Shown here: positions 24,641 to 32,651 of the stretch, piece by piece
How positions within the stretch are numbered: position 1 is the first letter of the stretch
Layout: every line of letters begins with the position of its first letter
Assembly: GCF_013870525.1 (NCBI RefSeq)
Contig: NZ_JACBXD010000027.1
Span: forward strand, 1-64,000
DNA from: Amycolatopsis pittospori
GTDB taxonomy: Bacteria; Actinomycetota; Actinomycetes; Mycobacteriales; Pseudonocardiaceae
DNA length: 64,000 bases
Direction: 5' to 3'
Translations under genes and position numbers: made by a program
The notes under the pieces: model-generated
Database searches by the model: none
Told to the model about the DNA's origin: nothing
The model's input: the letters and a program-made list of their open reading frames with translations, nothing else

Positions 24641-26176
24641 TCAGAACGTGATCGACCAGCCGGTCAGGGTGCCGGTGTCGAAGCGGTGGATGTCGCGCAC
24701 CTGAAGCTTCCAGGTGCCGTTGGCGTTCTCGCCGGAGGCGTTCACGGTGAAGGTCCGGTGCACACCGCTCGCCTCGCCGATTCCGCCCGCCGGTTTGAGG
24801 ACCGACGTGGCCCCGCTCGGTCCGATCAGGTCGATCGCCAGGTCCGCGGAATAGGTGTGGTCGATGTCCACCCGTACGGCCAGCTCCGCCGGCGCGTTGC
24901 CGTCGCAGCCGCTCTGGGTCACGACGCTGCCCACGGCGGCCCCGGCGTCGGGGATGGACACGTCCTCGTCATTGGCCTTGACGCCGCACTTGGGCGGCGT
25001 GCCACCGCCGATGAATCCGGTGTAGAGCAACGCGTCCGGCGAGCCCGCGCCGGGATCGGTCACCAGCCCCGGTGAGGCGTTGCGGACGAGCGCGTCGCGT
25101 ACTTGCTGTGGTGTCGCACCGGGATTCGCGGCGAGGTACAGCGCCGCCGCACCCGCACCGTGTGGCGAGGCCATCGAGGTGCCGCTGCCGGTCCGGTAGC
25201 CGCCGGTGTGGTCGGTGGAATAGATGTTGCCGCCCGGGGCGAACAGGTCGACACACTTCCCGTAGTTCCCGCTACGGCCGCCGCCCTGGTTGATCCAGCC
25301 GACGGTCAAGGCTTCGGGGGTACGGCCGGGGCTGGCCGTGCAGGCGTCCTGTCCGTTGTTGCCCGCGGCTACCGCTACCACGAAACCCTTGTCCACCAAG
25401 GCTTTCACTTGAGCGTCGCCGACGCCGACGGTGTCCATGACCAGGCTCAGGTTGACCACGGCCGGTTTGACTCCGTTGGCGGCCACCCATTCCAGTCCGC
25501 TGACGGTCGCCGAGTCCGGTCCGGAACCGCCACAGCCCAGCGAGCGGACCGCCACCACCTTGGCCTTCTTGGCGACGCCGACGGTCTTGCCCGCGATGGT
25601 GCCCGCCACGTGGGAGCCGTGCCAGAAACAGTCGCTCGCGTCGTTGTCGTTGTCGATGAAGTCGCGGCCGTGCGCGCCCCGGCCCTCGAATTCGGCGTGC
25701 TGGATACCCACCCCGGAGTCGACGACGTACGCGGTGACACCCTCGCCGCCGTTGGGGTAGACGTACTTCTTGTCCAAGGTCTTCGTGCGCTGGTCGATCT
25801 GATCCAGCCCCCACGACGGTGGGTTCGGCTGCTCTCCGGCGGCACGTGCGACGCCATCCTGGTGCACCGTCCGGACCGTCGGGTCGGCGGCCAGGCGCCG
25901 CGCCTGCCGCTCGCTCAGGTCTCGAACCGAGAACCCGTTCAGAGTCAGCGCGTAGGTGTCGACCACCGCACCGCCGTAGCGCTGGGTCAACGAGGCGGCC
26001 CCACCTTGCGCGGCTGCCTGCGCACCGTCCCGGAGGACCACTATGTAGCGACCGGCGATGGGCTGCCGGGCTTGCACGACATCGCTTTCGGGTGTCGCGG
26101 CGGACGCGGCGGGGCTCGCCGTCACCAGTGCGGCCGCGATGCCGAACAGACCTAACGTCATTCGGGCCTTGTGCAT
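24641..26176 (-). CDS. Secreted subtilisin-like (S8) protease with P domain
   Basis: A 511-residue exported protease: signal peptide (1-27), I9 inhibitor prodomain (about 40-112, GRYIVVLRDG), S8 catalytic domain (about 120-395) and a C-terminal proprotein-convertase P domain (about 400-511). The triad is Asp153 (YVVDSGVG), His186 (HGSHVAGTIAG) and Ser334 (GTSMASPHG), with the oxyanion Asn in AAGNNG. The proteinase K branch is the best match. ATG 26176 has GGAGGAG just upstream; longer in-frame extensions run over the divergent promoter and are not credible. Confidence 0.94.
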   Translation of the reverse strand: MHKARMTLGLFGIAAALVTASPAASAATPESDVVQARQPIAGRYIVVLRDGAQAAAQGGAASLTQRYGGAVVDTYALTLNGFSVRDLSERQARRLAADPTVRTVHQDGVARAAGEQPNPPSWGLDQIDQRTKTLDKKYVYPNGGEGVTAYVVDSGVGIQHAEFEGRGAHGRDFIDNDNDASDCFWHGSHVAGTIAGKTVGVAKKAKVVAVRSLGCGGSGPDSATVSGLEWVAANGVKPAVVNLSLVMDTVGVGDAQVKALVDKGFVVAVAAGNNGQDACTASPGRTPEALTVGWINQGGGRSGNYGKCVDLFAPGGNIYSTDHTGGYRTGSGTSMASPHGAGAAALYLAANPGATPQQVRDALVRNASPGLVTDPGAGSPDALLYTGFIGGGTPPKCGVKANDEDVSIPDAGAAVGSVVTQSGCDGNAPAELAVRVDIDHTYSADLAIDLIGPSGATSVLKPAGGIGEASGVHRTFTVNASGENANGTWKLQVRDIHRFDTGTLTGWSITF

Positions 26177-26356
26177 CTCTCCTCCATTTCCCGTGTGCGC
26201 CTGGCGCACCGCTTCACCATTCGGCGCGGGCGGAAGGGAAACAATCGTGGTGAGACCCCGGAGGGGTACGGCATTACCGTGCTCAGGGTTACGTGGTGGC
26301 ACCGGATCGACGTATCGTTGCGGCCTCTCGAACGGTGTGACCAGCGCGGAGGTGCC

Positions 26357-29176
26357 ATGAGTGGCGAGGCGGCGCGCGGACGATCCACCCCGGTGATCGG
26401 CCGGACCGCGGAACTGGCCACCCTGTTCGACATCGTCATCCGGCCGCCCGTCGTGGCATTCGTGGAAGGTGAGGCGGGGGCCGGGAAAACCACCTTGATC
26501 GGCGCTCTCGCGGCGGCGATGCGCGGCAGGAACCGGTGGATGACCGTCGGTACCTGTCAGCCGCTGGACGAACCCTTCCCCTATGGTCCGTTGCTCGACT
26601 GTCTCGGACGAGCCGGGGACAGGGTGGACAGTCCCGATCCGGTGACCGGCGCACTGCGCGGACACCTGCCGGAACTCGCCGATCTCCTGCCGCCGGCCCC
26701 GCCACCGCTGGAGCGCCCGGAGGCCGAGCGTCATCGGATGTTCCGTGCGGTCTGTGCGCTGGTGCGCGCGCTCGGACCGGTCGTGCTCGTGGTCGAAGAC
26801 GTGCATTGGGCGGACGACGACACCCGTCAGGTGCTGAGATTCCTGCTCGCCGATCCGCCGCCAGGACTGTCGCTGGTCATGACCTACCGGCGCGAGGAAC
26901 TTCGCGGCGATGCCCCGCTGGGGCCGGTCGTGCGTCCACCGCCCGAGGTCGTCACCCGCCACCTGGGACTACGACCGTTCGCCGAGTCGGAGGTACGGGC
27001 GCTGATCGAAGCCGTGACAGGCGGAGTCGTTTCGGAGTCCTTCGCGACCGCGGTTCTGCACGAGACCGGCGGAATTCCTTACGTGGTCGCGGAAACGGCT
27101 CGCGCGCTGCGTGAGCGGCTGGTGGACACCCGGTTGGAGGGGGTGGCGGCGGGCCGGGTCCTGGCCACCGTCGATGTGCCTGTCCTGGTGAGGGAATCGG
27201 TGCTCGAACGACTGCACCGGCTGATCGCACCGGAGCGCGCGGTCGTCGAAGCGGCGGCCGTGCTGGGCGACGCGCCGGCGGAGATCCTCACCGCGGTGGC
27301 GGGGTCTCCCGGACCGCGTCCGGTGGTGAACCTGGTGCGTTCCGGTGTGCTGACGGAAGGCCCGCCGAACCGGTACGGCCTCCGGCACGAGATGGCGCGA
27401 CGGGCGGTTTACGCGGCCTTGCCGGGACCGCGTCGGCGAGAACTGCACAGTGCCGCTGTACGCGTGCTGGCCGGGGTAGCCGGATGGCCGGCCGCGCGGC
27501 TCGCCGAACACTGTGCCGAGGCAGGTATGCCGCAAGAGTGGCTGCGATACAGCGAAAAAGCCGCGGACGCCGCGGCCGGGGAAAAGGACATGTCCCTTGC
27601 GGTGGACGTGCTCTCGCGAGTGGTCTCCGACCGCGACGCGCCCGCCGAGGACTTGACCCGGCTCGCCAGGAAACTCTGTGCATACGCGCTGACCGGTCTT
27701 CCTGACACCGACGTGATCAGGCGCATCGAGGAGCTGCAGTCAGACCCCAGACTGGCCGCCGACGTGCGCGGCGAGGTGCGTCTGTGTTTCGGCACCCTGC
27801 TGGTGCGCGAGTCCCTGCTGGACCGTGGCTGTGCCGAAATCGCCCACGCGATAGAACTTCTCGGCGACCATCCCGAACGCATCGCGTCCGGGATGGCACT
27901 GCTCTCCGTGCCCTACCTCGACATCGCCACCGCGGCCGACCATCGCGTCTGGCTTCTGAGGGTGGAGGACCTGCTCTCTCGGCTGCCGGGGCGCCCTGTC
28001 CGCACGGCGGTGCTGGCCACCGTGCTCGGCGGGCAGCTCATCGTCGGTGACCCGGTCATCTGGGATCGGATCGCCCTGCTGCCCGCACCCGAGGACATCG
28101 ACGACCCCGCCGAGATCAGGCATCTCGCCCGGGCCTACGCCAATCTGGCCGACGCGTGCTCGTGGACCGGCCGGGACCGGCAGGGACGAACGTTCCTGCA
28201 CACCGGGTTGGCGATGGCCTCACGGGCGGGCGCCGACTACGTGGTGGCGACAGCCGAAGCCACCTCGGCCAGGCTGGACTGGCTCGCGGGCGAGTGGTCC
28301 GGTCTGGCCGAGCGGGTACAGGCGCTGATCCGTGTCTATTCCCATCTGCCACACATCGCGAACGAACTGAACCTGGTCATCGGCTGGCTGGCCGCCGCAC
28401 GCGGCGACTGGCTGACCGCCGAACGCGGATTCCACTCCGCCCTGGACACTCACCCGACCGCGGTGATCCCGGTGGCGGTGGCCGCGGCGGGCGGGATGGC
28501 CGCCATGCTGCTCAGCCGGGACGACACCGCGGCTCGCGCTCACGCGGAGCGTGGACTCGCCCTGCTACGCGAGAAGGGGTCCTGGGCGTGGACCGCCGAA
28601 ATCGTCCCCCAGGCCGTCGCGTGCTACCTCGCCGACGACGAGACCGATGCCGCGCGGCAACTCGTCGCGGAAGCCGAGGAAGAGCTCGAAGGCATCGACG
28701 CGCCATCGGCGCGGCTGGCGCTCACGGTGTGCAGGGCGCAGGTGGCCGCCGCGGCGGGAGATCACGACGACGCGGGGCGCCACTACCGTGACGCGCAGCT
28801 GCGCTACGACGTACTCGGGCAGCGTTACCGCGCCGCCCAATGCGCCGACCGGGCCGCTCGCATCACCGGCGCCGATCCTTCGGTGTTCCGTGAGCTGGCC
28901 GTCGCGTTCGACGCCCTGGGTGCCACCGTCGACGCGGCCCGCTGCCGTCACCACATCCGCAGCACCGGCACTGTCATACCTTCCGTCCGTGGCCGCCGCA
29001 GCTACGGCACGCAGCTGTCGCCGCGCGAACACGATGTCGCACGCCTGCTGGCGAACGGCCACACCAACCGGGAAATCGCGCAAGCCCTGTTCATCTCACG
29101 GCGCACCGTCGAAGACCACGTCGCCAACGTACTCCGCAAACTCGACGCGTCCTCCCGGCACGACGTCCGACTCTGA
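26357..29176 (+). CDS. Large LuxR-family (LAL) ATPase regulator
   Basis: A 939-residue regulator with an N-terminal AAA ATPase (Walker A GEAGAGKTTL at 38-47; Walker B VVLVVEDVHWADDD at about 138-151), a long TPR-like helical middle and a C-terminal LuxR helix-turn-helix (LSPREHDVARLLANGHTNRE onward). LAL proteins bind ATP and an inducer and activate nearby operons, often for catabolism or antibiotics. It is divergent from the S8-S1 protease pair, which is its most likely target. ATG at 26357 is preceded by GGAGG. Confidence 0.92.
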   Translation: MSGEAARGRSTPVIGRTAELATLFDIVIRPPVVAFVEGEAGAGKTTLIGALAAAMRGRNRWMTVGTCQPLDEPFPYGPLLDCLGRAGDRVDSPDPVTGALRGHLPELADLLPPAPPPLERPEAERHRMFRAVCALVRALGPVVLVVEDVHWADDDTRQVLRFLLADPPPGLSLVMTYRREELRGDAPLGPVVRPPPEVVTRHLGLRPFAESEVRALIEAVTGGVVSESFATAVLHETGGIPYVVAETARALRERLVDTRLEGVAAGRVLATVDVPVLVRESVLERLHRLIAPERAVVEAAAVLGDAPAEILTAVAGSPGPRPVVNLVRSGVLTEGPPNRYGLRHEMARRAVYAALPGPRRRELHSAAVRVLAGVAGWPAARLAEHCAEAGMPQEWLRYSEKAADAAAGEKDMSLAVDVLSRVVSDRDAPAEDLTRLARKLCAYALTGLPDTDVIRRIEELQSDPRLAADVRGEVRLCFGTLLVRESLLDRGCAEIAHAIELLGDHPERIASGMALLSVPYLDIATAADHRVWLLRVEDLLSRLPGRPVRTAVLATVLGGQLIVGDPVIWDRIALLPAPEDIDDPAEIRHLARAYANLADACSWTGRDRQGRTFLHTGLAMASRAGADYVVATAEATSARLDWLAGEWSGLAERVQALIRVYSHLPHIANELNLVIGWLAAARGDWLTAERGFHSALDTHPTAVIPVAVAAAGGMAAMLLSRDDTAARAHAERGLALLREKGSWAWTAEIVPQAVACYLADDETDAARQLVAEAEEELEGIDAPSARLALTVCRAQVAAAAGDHDDAGRHYRDAQLRYDVLGQRYRAAQCADRAARITGADPSVFRELAVAFDALGATVDAARCRHHIRSTGTVIPSVRGRRSYGTQLSPREHDVARLLANGHTNREIAQALFISRRTVEDHVANVLRKLDASSRHDVRL

Positions 29177-29411
29177 ACACGCTGGAGTCGAAGCGACCCA
29201 GGCCAACCGGCTCGAAGCTGCGCTGAAGAAGATCGACGCTACGAGCCGATCATCATCGACAAGTCCAAAGGAAGTTCTGGAATTCGTCGCGACGGCCGTG
29301 TTTCTTCGTGATCACAAGGGGCTTCAGCGGCGCTTGAAAGGGGTTCCCGGTCAGCAGAATCCTTCTTATCTTTGCCCCGAACACTCTCCGCAGACGACCC
29401 GGAGGAACTTC
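29177..29411. other. Intergenic stretch with a possible LuxR-tail remnant
   Basis: A 235-base gap. Translation in one frame near 29200-29250 gives NRLEAALKKIDATSR, which resembles the end of the preceding regulator (VLRKLDASSRHD), hinting at a decayed duplicate helix-turn-helix end. The rest has lower GC than the genes around it and should hold the promoter of the peptide gene; a GGAGG ribosome site ends it. Confidence 0.35.
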
Positions 29412-29789
29412 ATGGACGCTCAACGCCTGGCTTTCCTGGACGCCCTCGAGGCGGACATGGCCACGCCGCCTGTCATCGCTCGAAGTTCGAAGAAGTCGGT
29501 CAGGAAGGGACGTGCCTTCGCGGCTGTATTGTTCGCGAGCGCGTCTTTCTTCGCCTTGTCCGCCGGCCCCGCCACCGCCGGCGAGCAGACGGTCCTCGGT
29601 TGCATGGACCCGAACCCGGTTCCACGGAATCACTCGAAGACCTGTACCGGCCTCGATATCCAGAGGTTCGACTACACGGGCGAATCCTACAACCCGCTCC
29701 CCCACATCATCTGCTACATCTTCGACCACTGGTCGTTCACCTGCAACACCTGGTACTACGTGGACGAGACGAGCGCCTGCACGCGGTGA
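29412..29789 (+). CDS. Small Cys-rich exported peptide of unknown family
   Basis: A 125-residue precursor. An unusual 33-residue head (MDAQRLAFLDALEADMATPP, then a basic stretch SSKKSVRKGR) precedes a hydrophobic signal segment with a cleavage site after PATA (residue 56). The predicted mature part is about 69 residues with five cysteines (64, 78, 101, 111, 123) and many aromatic residues (HWSFTCNTWYYVD). ATG 29412 has GGAGG at good spacing. The next gene, 70 bases on, is a family 2 glycosyltransferase, so a modified secreted peptide is possible. I do not recognise the family. Confidence 0.75.
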   Translation: MDAQRLAFLDALEADMATPPVIARSSKKSVRKGRAFAAVLFASASFFALSAGPATAGEQTVLGCMDPNPVPRNHSKTCTGLDIQRFDYTGESYNPLPHIICYIFDHWSFTCNTWYYVDETSACTR

Positions 29790-29859
29790 CGGCGTAACGG
29801 GCGGACCGTGGGCGTTCCCGGCGAGGGGCGCTCACGGTCGTCACCGGACAAGGGGTTCC

Positions 29860-31002
29860 ATGCACGGCAAGGCATCTGGACAAGACTGTGCCATCACGAT
29901 CGTCGTCCTCGCGAAGGACGAGGAACGGTGTATCGCACGCTGTCTCGACAGCGTCGTCGGCCACGGTTTCGACATACTCGTGATCGACACCGGATCCGAG
30001 GACGCGACCGGCCGGATCGTCGCCGCGTACGCGGACCGAGGTGTCCGATTGAGACGGATCCCGTGGCCGAATTCGTTCGCCAAGGCAAGAAACTTCGCTT
30101 TCGACCTGGTGAACGAAGGCTGGATCGTCTTCCTCGACGCCGACGAATGGCTCACCGAGCGTGCCGCCATCGAACTTCCTTCCCGCCTCGCGTCCGCGTC
30201 GAGCATCGAAGGTTCGTCCAGGCGCGTGTTCGCTCCGAAGATCGTCGACGAGGGCAGCGGGAAGTCCGACGACGCGATTCCCCGTATCTTCCTCGCGGAG
30301 AACTCGATCCGGTTCCGGGGGCCGGTTCACGAATACCCCGTTGTCGCGGGGAACCCGGACACCCGAGTCGGCCTGGCCTGCCTGGACGTCGAGTTCCGAC
30401 ACGACGGTTATCGACCAGCGATCGCGCAGGCCAAAGGAAAACTCAAGCGGAACCTGGGATTGTTGAGGATCGCGCTCGCAAACGAACCGGACAACCCGCG
30501 CTGGCTCTACTTCATCGTCCGCGACGGTTTCGTCACACTCGGCCGTGAACACCTCGTCGAGGCGTGCACGCGGCTGCGCGAGCTGGCTTCCGCCGGGGTG
30601 CACACGGCCGACTTGCTCAGCGCACGGGACTACCGGGCCCTCACCCTGCCGGTCGCCTGTCAGGCGTTGATCGCCCTGGGGGATCTGCGCACCGTGTATC
30701 GATACTGCGATGAGCTGGACGAGATCGAGGCGGATAATCCGGACGCGCATTACCTCCGATCGATGGCGGATCTGTCCACCGGCACGGTGACGGCGCAGCA
30801 CCTCTCGCGGACCGTTCGGCTTCGCAAGGACGACGTCCTCATGGCCCGCAGCACGCTCGATCCCGCCGGTGGGCACCTTGACGCGCTCATCGTCGTCTTG
30901 TTACGACGATTCCGAGGCAAGTCCGACGCCGAGCGTTACCTCGGCCTGTGCGAGCCTTGGACGGACATGTTCTTCGACCGGTCCGAGCCGCGCACGACAT
31001 AG
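29860..31002 (+). CDS. Family 2 glycosyltransferase with C-terminal helical repeats
   Basis: A 380-residue cytoplasmic GT-A enzyme. Motifs are ITIVVLAKDEERCIARCLDS at the N-terminus, VIDTGSEDAT (41-50), FAKARNFAFD (73-82) and the metal-binding LDADEW (92-97), then RIFLAENSIRFRGPVHE. The C-terminal 180 residues look like TPR-type helices. This architecture is shared by a broad group that includes peptide S-glycosyltransferases such as SunS as well as lipid and sugar transferases, so the acceptor is open. It follows the small exported peptide gene and is convergent with the I36-type gene. Confidence 0.85.
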   Translation: MHGKASGQDCAITIVVLAKDEERCIARCLDSVVGHGFDILVIDTGSEDATGRIVAAYADRGVRLRRIPWPNSFAKARNFAFDLVNEGWIVFLDADEWLTERAAIELPSRLASASSIEGSSRRVFAPKIVDEGSGKSDDAIPRIFLAENSIRFRGPVHEYPVVAGNPDTRVGLACLDVEFRHDGYRPAIAQAKGKLKRNLGLLRIALANEPDNPRWLYFIVRDGFVTLGREHLVEACTRLRELASAGVHTADLLSARDYRALTLPVACQALIALGDLRTVYRYCDELDEIEADNPDAHYLRSMADLSTGTVTAQHLSRTVRLRKDDVLMARSTLDPAGGHLDALIVVLLRRFRGKSDAERYLGLCEPWTDMFFDRSEPRTT

Positions 31003-31032
31003 CCATGCTCGCAGCGTGCTGCCATTTCGGAC

Positions 31033-31434
31033 TCAGAGGTCGGCCGAGTAGTGGGAGCTGAGGGTGTTGTCGCAGCCGTAGGAGCCGAGGTTGCCGATCG
31101 AGGTGCCCGGATCGACCCTGACGCACAAGTCCCCGAGGTGCGCGCCGGCGTTCCAATAGAAGTTGATCCGATGACTGCTGCGGTTGAAGATCGAGCTGAC
31201 CGTGTCGTTGATGTGCTCGCCGTTGTCGTAGAACTGGCCGTAGTAGTTCAAGACCACCAATTGGTCGAACTGCTGCATACCGCCGTTGAAGTCGCCGTCT
31301 TGCCACACGCAGATGTTGCCTGTTCTGCACACGAACGGGTCGCCCTCCTGGGCGGCCGAAGCCGGGGCGGCCAGAAGCGTGCCGACAGCCGATGCCACAC
31401 CGGCGAGAACCGCGACCCTCTTCATCTTGTTCAT
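31033..31434 (-). CDS. Secreted peptidase-inhibitor I36-type (beta/gamma-crystallin-like) protein
   Basis: A 133-residue exported protein with a signal peptide ending at about residue 28 (APASA) and a mature beta/gamma-crystallin-like domain. Family features are GNICVWQDGDFNGGMQQF and the NDTVSSIFNRSS turn; four cysteines (36, 42, 104, 121) can make two disulfides. The fold matches inhibitor family I36, whose type member SMPI blocks thermolysin-type metalloproteases; many members have not been tested. Start ATG 31434, with a second ATG three codons later; the ribosome site is weak. Confidence 0.8.
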   Translation of the reverse strand: MNKMKRVAVLAGVASAVGTLLAAPASAAQEGDPFVCRTGNICVWQDGDFNGGMQQFDQLVVLNYYGQFYDNGEHINDTVSSIFNRSSHRINFYWNAGAHLGDLCVRVDPGTSIGNLGSYGCDNTLSSHYSADL

Positions 31435-31648
31435 ATCGCGGATCCTGACATATCACCCCACCCTCCGGGACCCTTTCAGACAGGACTTAAAGAGCATGGT
31501 CGGCAGAGCCGGCGATGGGGAGATTCCTTCCGCGGAGGCAGGGTCCACCCGACGCGCGGTTGCCGTCGAACCCGCCTTCCGCCGCGCGGACCCGTCCCCA
31601 GCACCCGGGCATGCCTTGTCGAGGTGGGCGGGTACGCGAAGAGGTTGC

Positions 31649-31687
31649 CCTCATAATTCTGGACATGTAACATCCAGAATTATGAGG
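31649..31687. promoter_or_regulatory. 15-9-15 perfect inverted repeat over the Rrf2 gene start (operator)
   Basis: cctcataattctgga (31649-31663) and tccagaattatgagg (31673-31687) are perfect inverted copies with a 9-base spacer. The right arm contains the ATG of the Rrf2 gene (31682), and a -10-like cataat lies in the left arm. This strongly suggests autoregulation. No ribosome site precedes the ATG. Confidence 0.85.
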
Positions 31688-32167
31688 ATGAGCGAGGGCG
31701 TGGAATGGGCACTGCACTGCTGCCTGGACCTGACCTGGCTCGACCCCGGCACCGCGGCACCCGCGGCAAAGCTGGCCGCTTTCCACGGCCTGCCGACGGC
31801 CTACCTCAACAAGCAATTGCAGGCGCTGGCCAGGGACGGGATCGTCACCTCGACCCGGGGCCCCCGGGGCGGCTTCCGGCTTGCTCGCGGCCCTGAGCGG
31901 ATCACACTGATGGACGTGGTCACCGCGATCGAAGGGGCTGAGCAGGCCTTCCGCTGCACCGAGATCCGCGGACCGAGTCCGAAAGACCCGGCGCGAGACG
32001 TCTACCGGGAACCTTGCTTGATCGACCAAGCCATGCGTAAAGCGGAACTCGCGTGGCGCGTCGAGCTAGCCGGGCAGACTGTCGCCGACATCAAGGTGCA
32101 GGTGGAACGAAACGCACCCGATGTACCCGAGCACACCCGCCGCTGGTTCGCGGACGTCCAGGCCTGA
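31682..32167 (+). CDS. Rrf2-family iron-sulfur regulator, RsrR type
   Basis: A 161-residue winged-helix regulator. With the ATG at 31682 the N-terminus reads MRMSEGVEWALHCCLD, placing Glu8, Trp9 and His12 exactly as in Streptomyces venezuelae RsrR, where Glu8 and His12 bind a [2Fe-2S] cluster together with two cysteines of the other subunit. The cysteine pair is present as Cys92 (FRCTEIRG) and Cys112 (REPCLIDQ). The three-Cys cluster of IscR/NsrR is absent. A redox-switched repressor is inferred. It is followed after 34 bases by a RidA-like gene, the probable regulated partner. Confidence 0.88.
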   Translation: MRMSEGVEWALHCCLDLTWLDPGTAAPAAKLAAFHGLPTAYLNKQLQALARDGIVTSTRGPRGGFRLARGPERITLMDVVTAIEGAEQAFRCTEIRGPSPKDPARDVYREPCLIDQAMRKAELAWRVELAGQTVADIKVQVERNAPDVPEHTRRWFADVQA

Positions 32168-32201
32168 AACCCCGTAACAAGACCCATCGAAGGACAAAGT
32201 C

Positions 32202-32597
32202 ATGGCGCACAACATCATCAATCCCGCAGGCCTGCATGATCCAGTGGGATTCGGATACAGCCACATCGCCACCACGGACGGCGAACTCGTCTTCATCGCG
32301 GGCCAGTACGCATCCGACGGCAACGGCCACGTCACATCGAGCGACTTCACCGATCAGGTCGAGCGATCGCTGGCGAACCTGAAAACCGCCCTGGCGGAGG
32401 TGGGTCTCGACTTCGGTCACGTCGTCCAGCTCCGCACCTACATCGTCGAGCACGACGCCGCCAAACTGGAGATCATCGGCACCCTCATCGGCGAGATCTG
32501 GGGTGAACGGCCGCCCACCCAGACTCTCCTCGGGGTGTCGGCCCTGGCCTTACCGGACATGCTTTTCGAGGTGGACGCCGTCGCGGTCCGCCCGTAG
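32202..32597 (+). CDS. RidA/YjgF-family protein lacking the catalytic Arg
   Basis: A 131-residue trimeric-fold protein of the Rid family, whose archetype hydrolyses reactive enamines and imines. Family features include FIAGQYASDGNG, the FTDQVERSLANLKTALAE helix and LFEVDAVAV. The arginine essential for imine deamination in RidA (Arg105 in the E. coli protein) aligns with Gln107 here (RPPTQTLLGV), so it is probably not a classical deaminase. It lies directly downstream of the RsrR-like gene. Ribosome site GAAGGA precedes ATG 32202. Confidence 0.85.
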   Translation: MAHNIINPAGLHDPVGFGYSHIATTDGELVFIAGQYASDGNGHVTSSDFTDQVERSLANLKTALAEVGLDFGHVVQLRTYIVEHDAAKLEIIGTLIGEIWGERPPTQTLLGVSALALPDMLFEVDAVAVRP

Positions 32598-32651
32598 CGC
32601 CTCGGCACGGTCGCGACGAGCGGGGATCCCCTCGACCCAGCGGTACCCGCG

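Noticed and set aside
26177-26356. Operator for the LAL regulator between it and the S8 gene
   Set aside because: Only four- to five-base symmetric words are present, which chance explains.
24641-26962. 773-codon version of the S8 protease
   Set aside because: The extra N-terminus lies antisense to the LAL gene and has no signal peptide; the ATG at 26176 gives a ribosome site and a perfect signal peptide.
30993-31040. Terminator between the glycosyltransferase and the I36-type gene
   Set aside because: No stable hairpin is visible in the 30-base gap.
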